DNA of 26,586 nucleotides from Bacillota bacterium (GTDB lineage Bacteria; Bacillota; Clostridia; Lachnospirales; Lachnospiraceae): positions 1 to 26,586 of the forward strand of contig JAEWIZ010000003.1 of the NCBI GenBank assembly GCA_023386815.1, in the 5' to 3' direction. Below the pieces are notes generated by a model, which worked only from the letters and a program-made list of their open reading frames with translations, was not told the origin of the DNA and ran no database searches. Made by a program: the position numbers and the translations under genes. This document shows positions 1-6,509 of the stretch, in pieces (positions within the stretch are counted from its first letter, which is position 1; each line of letters begins with the position of its first letter).

Positions 1-50
1 CTTGTCACCCCCCCTTGTCACCCCTCGTCAACTCTAACATACGTTTCTTT

Positions 51-104
51 CCAGAATCTTTCTGGTAGAAAAGAAATTATAACAAAACTGTAAGATTTGT
101 CCGA
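51..104 (-). promoter_or_regulatory. Possible promoter plus leader hairpin reading off the left edge
   Basis: On the minus strand a perfect TATAAT lies at 81-76. The hexamer 17 bp upstream is poor (TCGGAC), and a CTTACAG element sits between them. The new transcript would begin near 70 and run straight into a hairpin at 51-65 (CCAGAA-TCT-TTCTGG). It lies just past the kinase stop and points away from the kinase. It may drive a target operon of the two-component system outside the window; that link is inference. Confidence 0.3.
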
Positions 105-109
105 AAGGT

Positions 110-1027
110 TTAAGCCTCTCTGGGAAGAAAAATAGAAAAGGTGGCACCGTCTCCTAAAACGGAGGCCACTTTCATATAACCACCCTGTCCCGTTATTATT
201 TGACGGGTCAGATATAGCCCAATTCCAACTCCTTCTTGTTCACTTACAGATCGGGAGCGGTAGAAGCGTGTGAATATTTTGGCTTGATCTTCTTCTGAAA
301 TTCCAATCCCGGTATCTGTTATATCAATACGGCAAAACAGATCATACTCTTTCACTGAAATTTGTATCCTGCCGCCGTAGGGGGTGTACTTAATAGCATT
401 ATCAACAAGATTGCATAATGCTTCCTCTGTCCATTTATAATCATATATAGCAAAAGCGTTTGTAGAATCAAGTGTAAATTGAATTCCCTTTTGCTCTGCT
501 TTTGATATGAACTGGTCGGCTACTGCCTCAAGCATCGGTGCAATAGCATTCAAGGTCGTATTTAATGTAAAAACCCCAGTCTCCAGACGGGATAATTTCA
601 CTAGTGCTGTAATTAAAAAGTTTAGCTTTTCGGTTTGCCCACGCAGTGCAGCTACACATTCCCCGCTTTCTCCCGGAAGATTCTGTTCCTCCAGCAGCTG
701 TGCGTAAAGCATAATATTTGAAAGAGGAGTTTTCGTCTGATGGGAGATATCCGCTAGCAGTGCTTTTATTTTCTCTTTCTCGGCTGTTAAATTACGTGCT
801 GATACAACCGAGGAGGACAAATAGTGATTTAATCTACTTTCAAGTGATGAAAGTAAACTTTCATCGAAGGTGTCTTCTTTAAAACTACCATCTATAGCAC
901 TGTCAAGCATTCGCCTTATTGTAAGCAGGGTTTTCTTTAGCTTACGATGTTGGAGTATCACAATCACACAGCATAGTACAATCGTTGTTAAAGAAAGGAT
1001 AAGTAGAATATGATTCCATTCAATCAT
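110..1027 (-). CDS. Sensor histidine kinase, single TM, partner of the adjacent OmpR-type regulator
   Basis: This 305-aa membrane histidine kinase has one N-terminal TM helix (about residues 7-26) and essentially no extracellular domain. A short linker leads to the HisKA domain with phospho-acceptor H96 in the motif SHQTKTPL. The HATPase domain follows, with an N box (LVDNAIKY), a G1 box (DTGIGIS) and a G2 box (GVGIGLYLT). With no sensor domain, it may sense within the membrane or through a partner such as an ABC transporter, as BceS-like kinases do; that is inference. Its start overlaps the end of the response regulator gene by 8 bp, so the two are very probably co-transcribed and translationally coupled. 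The kinase assignment is certain; the signal is unknown. Confidence 0.95.
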   Translation of the reverse strand: MIEWNHILLILSLTTIVLCCVIVILQHRKLKKTLLTIRRMLDSAIDGSFKEDTFDESLLSSLESRLNHYLSSSVVSARNLTAEKEKIKALLADISHQTKTPLSNIMLYAQLLEEQNLPGESGECVAALRGQTEKLNFLITALVKLSRLETGVFTLNTTLNAIAPMLEAVADQFISKAEQKGIQFTLDSTNAFAIYDYKWTEEALCNLVDNAIKYTPYGGRIQISVKEYDLFCRIDITDTGIGISEEDQAKIFTRFYRSRSVSEQEGVGIGLYLTRQIITGQGGYMKVASVLGDGATFSIFLPREA

Positions 1028-1697
1028 CTCGATTCACCACCCATACATAGCCCAAACCATAGACTGTTTTTATATATTGCCCTGCTCCCAACTTGTCTCT
1101 CAGGCGCTTGACGGTTACAGAAAGAGCATTCTCATCTACATAATCAGAACCATCCGTCCAGATACGATCCAACAAAACGGAGCGGCTTAAAGTAATTCCT
1201 CGGTTTTCTACCAGTAACCGAAGGAGCTTTTGTTCTGTTTTGCTCAACTCGATAGCAGTATCTAATTTAAAGAAGGTCATATGTTCAAAGTCAAACCGGT
1301 AGTTATCAATTACAAGGGTCTTTGGTGCAGAAGCAGTTGTACTGTGGCGTAGCTGGGTCTTTACTCTTGCTCGAAGGATAGCAAGGCTGAAAGGCTTTGT
1401 AATATAATCATCTGCACCGTATTCCAGGCCTGTGACGATATCCATCTCAGTATCATTGGCGGTTAGTAAAATGACTGGTAGATCATTGATCGCCTTGATA
1501 TCGCGAAGCAGCTCCAGACCACTGCCATCAGGTAAATTAATGTCCAACACAACCACATCTGTTTGACCCAGAGCAAGTTGATCACGTGCTGATTTTAAGT
1601 CAAAGCAAGAAACAATCTGAAGCTGCGGATCCTTCAAAGCAAGGCACAAGCCTCGACTAAGATCACGGTCATCTTCAACGATTAATAATTGTTTCAT
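1020..1697 (-). CDS. OmpR/PhoB-family response regulator
   Basis: This is a 225-aa DNA-binding response regulator. The receiver domain begins at the start (LLIVEDD); phospho-acceptor D52 lies in VLDINLPDG and the conserved lysine K101 in ITKPF. A winged-helix Trans_reg_C domain occupies about residues 130-222 and ends in the typical TVYGLGYVW. An upstream ATG at 1790 would add 31 residues. I chose 1697 because an AAGGAGG site sits 6 bases before it and because the protein then starts directly with the receiver fold. It is first in a two-gene operon with the kinase at 110-1027. No target genes are visible apart from a possible promoter at the left edge. Confidence 0.95.
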   Translation of the reverse strand: MKQLLIVEDDRDLSRGLCLALKDPQLQIVSCFDLKSARDQLALGQTDVVVLDINLPDGSGLELLRDIKAINDLPVILLTANDTEMDIVTGLEYGADDYITKPFSLAILRARVKTQLRHSTTASAPKTLVIDNYRFDFEHMTFFKLDTAIELSKTEQKLLRLLVENRGITLSRSVLLDRIWTDGSDYVDENALSVTVKRLRDKLGAGQYIKTVYGLGYVWVVNRDD

Positions 1698-2033
1698 GAT
1701 TATCCTCCTTTGTTTGGATTTTCCTGTATACACCAAAATTTGTTTTGTACGATGATAATAACACAAAGATGGAGCAGATACAATTTTCAAGTTTATACTA
1801 TATAATTACATAGAGTAGATAATGTATTTATTGAAGTTCAATTAATATACTACTCTTTTTTCTTTTCTATGAACAGATGCGTATATAGGATCAATAAATA
1901 AGTATGATATGTATACAGTTGTTATAGTAACTATATTGAGGAATAATATGGTAATATTAATTCATTTGTATTATAATGTAAGAAAATATCGATGATGTAA
2001 AAAAATATAAAAATATTACAAAAAGGAGCACAT
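1698..2033. other. Divergent intergenic region, AT-rich
   Basis: This 336-bp gap separates the two-component operon from the AT-rich islet. Besides the minus-strand promoter at 1755-1783 it holds an odd-centred palindrome (TATAGTAACTATA, near 1923-1935) and a TATAAT at 1972-1977 that could serve the plus-strand gene, although its -35 region is poor. No other gene or RNA is apparent. Confidence 0.5.
1755..1783 (-). promoter_or_regulatory. Sigma-A-like promoter for the two-component operon
   Basis: On the minus strand an extended -10 (TGTTATTAT; hexamer 1760-1755) lies 17 bp from a weak -35 (TTGTAT, 1783-1778). Transcription would start about 50 bp before the response regulator ATG at 1697. 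Confidence 0.45.
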
Positions 2034-2942
2034 ATGATTAAAAAGAAGTCTGAAAAGGTCTACGAATTTTTTGTTAAGCATTGGTTAATTTCAACAATTG
2101 CCTCAACTATTGCAGGGTTATGGTTTGGGGCTGCCCAAATTTTAGGAAGGCAATGGGATTGGGTAGATTCTAATGGTTTAGTAAAGCCATTCGTTATAAC
2201 AATTTTCTGGATATGTACAATAATCTCATTTGTGTATACTTTGTTTAAAACGAATTTTGAATTTAAATCATCAAAGAAAAATCTTAATGAAAAAGAAGTA
2301 TTGGATGAAGTTATATCATGTAATAACTCTATAAATACAAAGATTTTCCACAGATTATTAACATATGTAAATGAAGATCAAAATTGTGAAACTGAGCCAT
2401 TTAGTATGATGTTTGATGGTGAAAAAGAGGCTGATGATCTTTTGGAGCAGTTAAATATATGCCTTTCAAAAACGTTAGGTATTAAGAGGGAAAGAGTAGG
2501 TTTAAGTTTAGCGGTCAAACTTAGTGATGCAAATGAATGGAAGCTTTTGTCAAAGTTGCATACATCTAATAATTCATCAATAAATACTTTATTTCAGAAC
2601 CCAACTTCGACTGCTTATGAGCTAATTAATCAGCATAAGGAGTTCTTATTTAAACTTGATAAAACAAAAGCATATGGAGAGCATACTTATATTAAAAGTA
2701 ACAAGGACGGGGAAAAAGTCCAAGGTTCAATAATCTGCTGTGATATGAGTGTAAGTAGCAATGGAAAGAAGTATTTAAATGCAATCTTAAGTATAACTAC
2801 TTACGAAATCAAAATATGTGAAGATAAAGATAAAGAAGAAATAGAGCATAAGATAAAAGATATTATAATTCCTGGATTTGAGAAATATATTGATCAGCTA
2901 CTATTAAAATATTATATAACTTTTAAACATAAATTAGTATAA
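2034..2942 (+). CDS. Two-TM protein with cytosolic, possibly GAF-like domain
   Basis: I do not recognise this 302-aa protein as a named family. It has a basic N-terminus and two hydrophobic helices, about residues 15-37 and 50-72, with a short polar loop between them. A helical stretch follows, then a soluble alpha/beta region (about 110-300). The pattern in that region, strands around KVQGSIICCDMSV and NAILSITTYE followed by a long C-terminal helix, resembles a GAF domain by eye. The 2TM-plus-sensor layout recalls SLATT-type membrane effectors of nucleotide-signalling conflict systems; that is an analogy, not an identification. AAAAGGAG sits 5 bases before the ATG. The gene is much more AT-rich than its neighbours and lies 30 bp upstream of a Nudix gene on the same strand, so the two probably form an operon acquired as a unit. 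Confidence 0.8.
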   Translation: MIKKKSEKVYEFFVKHWLISTIASTIAGLWFGAAQILGRQWDWVDSNGLVKPFVITIFWICTIISFVYTLFKTNFEFKSSKKNLNEKEVLDEVISCNNSINTKIFHRLLTYVNEDQNCETEPFSMMFDGEKEADDLLEQLNICLSKTLGIKRERVGLSLAVKLSDANEWKLLSKLHTSNNSSINTLFQNPTSTAYELINQHKEFLFKLDKTKAYGEHTYIKSNKDGEKVQGSIICCDMSVSSNGKKYLNAILSITTYEIKICEDKDKEEIEHKIKDIIIPGFEKYIDQLLLKYYITFKHKLV

Positions 2943-2972
2943 CTGACATTATAGTGGAGGATATCAATTAAA

Positions 2973-3452
2973 ATGAACAAATATACGATATGTTTTATTA
3001 AGCAGGATAGTAAAGTGCTTTTGTTAAACAGAGAAAATCCGAGATGGATGGGAAGATGGAACGGAATAGGGGGAAAAATTGAACAAGGGGAAACGCCAGA
3101 CACATGTGTTTTAAGGGAGGTATATGAAGAAACAGGGATAAAACTTACCAATGTAATATATAAGGGTACTATTAATACAATAATAGATAATGAAAAAGCA
3201 GATGAAATTTATGCTTTTATTTCAGAGATTTCAAAAGAAATAAAATTTAAAACACCAATAAAATCTAGTGAAGGAATTCTTGATTGGAAGGAACTATCAT
3301 GGATTCTTCATCCACAGAATACGGGTGTTGCAGAAGATATAGCATATTTCTTCCCAACTATGTTACTGAAAGATGAAGTGTATGAACATCAATGTATATT
3401 TAATAAAAATTCATTAATTGGTTTCAGTCAACGAATAATAAGCAATAATTAA
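2973..3452 (+). CDS. Nudix hydrolase (MutT/8-oxo-dGTP diphosphatase-like)
   Basis: This 159-aa Nudix hydrolase carries a complete Nudix box, matching GX5EX7REUXEEXGU, at about residues 30-52 (GKIEQGE ... REVYEETGI). All metal-binding glutamates are present, so it should be active on a nucleoside diphosphate linked to another moiety. The N-terminal part (LLLNRENPRWMGRWNGIGG) resembles MutT/8-oxo-dGTP diphosphatases, but substrate cannot be read from sequence. A GTGGAGG site lies 12 bases before the ATG. It follows the 2-TM gene by 30 bp and shares its low G+C. Two readings are possible: a nucleotide-pool sanitiser, or an enzyme that makes or removes a nucleotide ligand sensed by the 2-TM partner. 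The second is speculation. Confidence 0.9.
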   Translation: MNKYTICFIKQDSKVLLLNRENPRWMGRWNGIGGKIEQGETPDTCVLREVYEETGIKLTNVIYKGTINTIIDNEKADEIYAFISEISKEIKFKTPIKSSEGILDWKELSWILHPQNTGVAEDIAYFFPTMLLKDEVYEHQCIFNKNSLIGFSQRIISNN

Positions 3453-3478
3453 GCTAATATTTTATGATTATCTTATTA

Positions 3479-3490
3479 ATTTACGTAAAT
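3479..3490. repeat. 12-bp palindrome after the Nudix gene
   Basis: ATTTACGTAAAT is a perfect palindrome 26 bp past the Nudix stop, flanked by CTTAT and ATAAG. No T-run follows, so it is not a clear terminator. It could be an operator or a boundary element of the islet. Confidence 0.35.
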
Positions 3491-3613
3491 CATGCTGATA
3501 AGAAATATCGGACAATCCCTCAGTAAGGTAATATTATCTCAATTTTAAATTAATTCATAAAAAAAATAAATTGTAAAGTGAACATAATATAAATAAACTT
3601 GATAAAATCCTTC

Positions 3614-3642
3614 TTGATATCTTCTGACTTGTGTGTTATAGT
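3614..3642 (+). promoter_or_regulatory. Sigma-A-type promoter for clpB
   Basis: A -35 TTGATA (3614-3619), a 17-bp spacer and a -10 TATAGT (3637-3642) lie 65 bp before the clpB ATG. I saw no CIRCE inverted repeat (HrcA) and no CtsR heptamer repeat around it. Confidence 0.6.
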
Positions 3643-3707
3643 TGATATAGAACAAACAATAGAATAAAATATTAAAATACAAGGCACTCATGAAGGAGGA
3701 GTGAAGC

Positions 3708-6290
3708 ATGAACATTAATAAATTTACACAAAATTCGATGCAGGCAGTTCAAAACTGTGAGAGCTTAGCCTATGAATACGGTCATCAGGAAATCGATGTA
3801 GAGCATCTGCTCCATAGTCTGCTTACACTGGAAGACAGCTTAATAAAGAAGCTTCTGGAGAAGATGGAGATCGTTTCGGAGGTATTCCTCGCCCAGGTAA
3901 AGGGTCTATTAAATAAGCGCCCCAAGGTATCAGGAGGAAAGGTTTATATCAGCAATGACCTGAATAAAATCTTGATCTATGCAGAAGACGAAGCGAAACG
4001 AATGGGAGACTCCTATGTTTCTGTGGAGCATCTTTTCTTAAGTATGTTAAAACAGCCAAATAAACCGGTAAAGCAATTATTTCAGGAGTTTGGCATTAAT
4101 AGAGAGGACTTTTTAAAAGCACTTCAATCAGTCAGAGGAAACCAGCAGGTAGTAAATGATAATCCGGAGGCTACTTATGATACTCTTGAGAAATACGGTT
4201 ATGACTTGGTGGCTCGAGCAAAGGATCAGAAGCTTGATCCGGTCATTGGCCGTGACAGTGAGATTCGTAATGTAATCCGTATCCTATCCAGAAAGACCAA
4301 GAACAATCCAGTTTTAATCGGCGAACCCGGTGTTGGTAAGACCGCTGTTGTGGAAGGGCTGGCACAGAGAATCGTCCGTGGTGATGTACCTCAGTCTCTA
4401 AAGGATAAAATGCTGTTTGCCCTTGATATGGGAGCGCTGGTGGCCGGTGCAAAATACCGAGGAGAGTTTGAGGAACGTCTGAAAGCAGTACTGGAGGAGG
4501 TTAAGAAAAGCGAAGGCCAGATTATTCTCTTCATTGATGAGCTTCATACCATCGTAGGTGCCGGAAAGGCAGAAGGCTCCATGGATGCAGGGAATATGTT
4601 AAAGCCATTGTTAGCAAGAGGTGAACTCCATTGTATCGGTGCAACAACTTTGAATGAATATCGTCAGTATGTGGAGAAGGATGCTGCCCTTGAACGACGT
4701 TTCCAACCCGTATTGGTTGAGGAGCCAACAGTAGAGGATACGATTTCCATCCTAAGAGGCTTAAAGGAGAGATATGAAGTATTCCATGGTGTTAAGATTA
4801 CAGATGGTGCCTTAGTCAATGCTGCCACCCTATCCAACCGATATATCTCTGACCGTTTTCTGCCGGATAAGGCAATCGATCTTGTGGACGAGGCCTGTGC
4901 CTTAATTAAGACGGAGCTGGATTCCATGCCCACGGAGCTGGATGATATGCAGCGCAGAATCATGCAGATGGAGATTGAAGAGGCAGCACTTAAGAAGGAA
5001 AATGATCGGTTAAGTCAGGAGCGTCTAAGTGACCTGCAGTTAGAGCTGGCAGAGTTAAGAGATTCCTTTGCCCTTGGAAAGGCAAGATGGGACAGTGAAA
5101 AATCCTCGATTGATAAGGTTCATAAGCTAAGAGGATCCTTAGAGGAACTGAATAGTGAGATAGAAGTTGCTGAACGTAATTATGACTTGAACAAGGCAGC
5201 AGAATTAAAGTATGGAAGACTTCCAGAACTTCAAAAGCTTTTGGCAGAAGAGGAAGAGCGTCTGAAAGCACAGGAAAACATGCTGGTGCATGAGAACGTC
5301 AGTGAAGAGGAGATAGCAAAAATCGTATCCCGATGGACTGGTATCCCTATCACGAAGCTGACAGAAGGAGAACGCAGCAAGACCCTGCATCTGGGTGATG
5401 AGCTTCATAAGAGAGTAGTTGGTCAGGATGAGGGTGTTGATAAGGTATCGGATGCCATTCTCAGATCCAAGGCAGGTATTAAGGATCCAAGTAAGCCCAT
5501 CGGCTCCTTCCTGTTTCTCGGACCAACCGGTGTCGGTAAGACAGAGCTAGCGAAGGCATTAGCAGAAAGTTTATTTGATAATGAGCATAATATGGTTCGT
5601 ATTGATATGAGTGAGTATATGGAGAAGCATTCGGTAGCTAGGCTTATCGGAGCGCCCCCCGGATATGTTGGATACGAGGAAGGTGGTCAGCTGACAGAAG
5701 CAGTTCGCCGTAAACCCTATGCAGTCATTCTCTTTGATGAAGTAGAGAAAGCACATCCGGATGTATTCAATGTTCTGCTACAGGTGTTAGATGATGGTCG
5801 AATTACGGATTCTCAGGGAAGAACGGTAGACTTTAAGAATACAATCCTGATCCTGACCTCAAATATAGGTTCCAGATATCTGCTGGAGGGAATCGAAGAC
5901 AATGGTAATATCAGCGAACATTGTGAAGCACAGGTAATGAACGAATTGAGAGGCTCCTTCCGTCCTGAATTCTTGAACCGCTTGGATGAGATTATTCTCT
6001 TTAAGCCGCTGACAAAGGATAATATCAGTAATATTATGGATCTTATGGTAGATGACCTGAATAAACGATTAGCGGATCGTGAGATTAAGGTCGCGCTTAC
6101 AGAAGCAGCTAAGAATCATATTGTTGACAGAGCCTATGATCCAATCTATGGTGCAAGACCATTAAAGAGATATCTGCAAAAGAACGTGGAAACCTTAAGT
6201 GCAAGATTGATCCTAAGTGACCAGGTGGGAGCAGAGAATACCATTGTGATTGATGAGCAGAACGGAGACTTGGTAGCAAGAGTGCAGTAG
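3708..6290 (+). CDS. clpB: ATP-dependent disaggregase ClpB
   Basis: This 860-aa Hsp100 AAA+ chaperone works with DnaK to pull polypeptides out of aggregates in the cytoplasm. Domains in order: Clp_N double repeat (1-145), first AAA+ module with Walker A GEPGVGKT (205-212) and Walker B LFIDELH, a long middle coiled coil (about 400-525), second AAA+ module with Walker A GPTGVGKT (605-612) and ILFDEVEKAH, and the C-terminal D2-small domain with GARPLKR. The full-length M-domain separates ClpB from ClpC and ClpA, and the total length is normal for ClpB. AAGGAGGAG precedes the ATG. It is flanked by its own promoter (3614-3642) and terminator (6379-6430), so it is probably monocistronic. Heat regulation is expected for the family, but no HrcA or CtsR site is visible. 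Confidence 0.97.
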   Translation: MNINKFTQNSMQAVQNCESLAYEYGHQEIDVEHLLHSLLTLEDSLIKKLLEKMEIVSEVFLAQVKGLLNKRPKVSGGKVYISNDLNKILIYAEDEAKRMGDSYVSVEHLFLSMLKQPNKPVKQLFQEFGINREDFLKALQSVRGNQQVVNDNPEATYDTLEKYGYDLVARAKDQKLDPVIGRDSEIRNVIRILSRKTKNNPVLIGEPGVGKTAVVEGLAQRIVRGDVPQSLKDKMLFALDMGALVAGAKYRGEFEERLKAVLEEVKKSEGQIILFIDELHTIVGAGKAEGSMDAGNMLKPLLARGELHCIGATTLNEYRQYVEKDAALERRFQPVLVEEPTVEDTISILRGLKERYEVFHGVKITDGALVNAATLSNRYISDRFLPDKAIDLVDEACALIKTELDSMPTELDDMQRRIMQMEIEEAALKKENDRLSQERLSDLQLELAELRDSFALGKARWDSEKSSIDKVHKLRGSLEELNSEIEVAERNYDLNKAAELKYGRLPELQKLLAEEEERLKAQENMLVHENVSEEEIAKIVSRWTGIPITKLTEGERSKTLHLGDELHKRVVGQDEGVDKVSDAILRSKAGIKDPSKPIGSFLFLGPTGVGKTELAKALAESLFDNEHNMVRIDMSEYMEKHSVARLIGAPPGYVGYEEGGQLTEAVRRKPYAVILFDEVEKAHPDVFNVLLQVLDDGRITDSQGRTVDFKNTILILTSNIGSRYLLEGIEDNGNISEHCEAQVMNELRGSFRPEFLNRLDEIILFKPLTKDNISNIMDLMVDDLNKRLADREIKVALTEAAKNHIVDRAYDPIYGARPLKRYLQKNVETLSARLILSDQVGAENTIVIDEQNGDLVARVQ

Positions 6291-6378
6291 TTCCTATGCA
6301 TCAACTCAATCCTATGTAGAATGAAGGTCAACCACCCGATACACGATTGCAAGCGGTTTTCACCGCTAAACAAACTAC

Positions 6379-6430
6379 ACCATACCTAGATTCCGAACAA
6401 AGTTTGGAATCCGGGTATGGTATGTTTTTT
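6379..6430 (+). terminator. Rho-independent terminator of clpB
   Basis: A long imperfect stem pairs ACCATACC (6379-6386) with GGTATGGT (6414-6421), with further pairing of GATTCC/GGAATC inside, and is followed by TTTTTT at 6425-6430. It lies between convergent clpB and the GH3 gene and may also stop transcription arriving from the right. Confidence 0.85.
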
Positions 6431-6509
6431 GTACAAAAGTATTAAATAATCCTGTGAATTTCGACACTATCACTAGGTTGAATTTATATGATGACTTAAA
6501 TTAAGTTCC

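Noticed and set aside
1698..1790. Longer response regulator starting at 1790
   Set aside because: The extra 31 residues have no receiver-domain homology, and AAGGAGG sits directly before the ATG at 1697. The upstream part also covers the likely promoter.
3540..3707. CIRCE or CtsR operator upstream of clpB
   Set aside because: I looked for the TTAGCACTC-N9-GAGTGCTAA inverted repeat and for paired GGTCAAA heptamers; neither is present in readable form.
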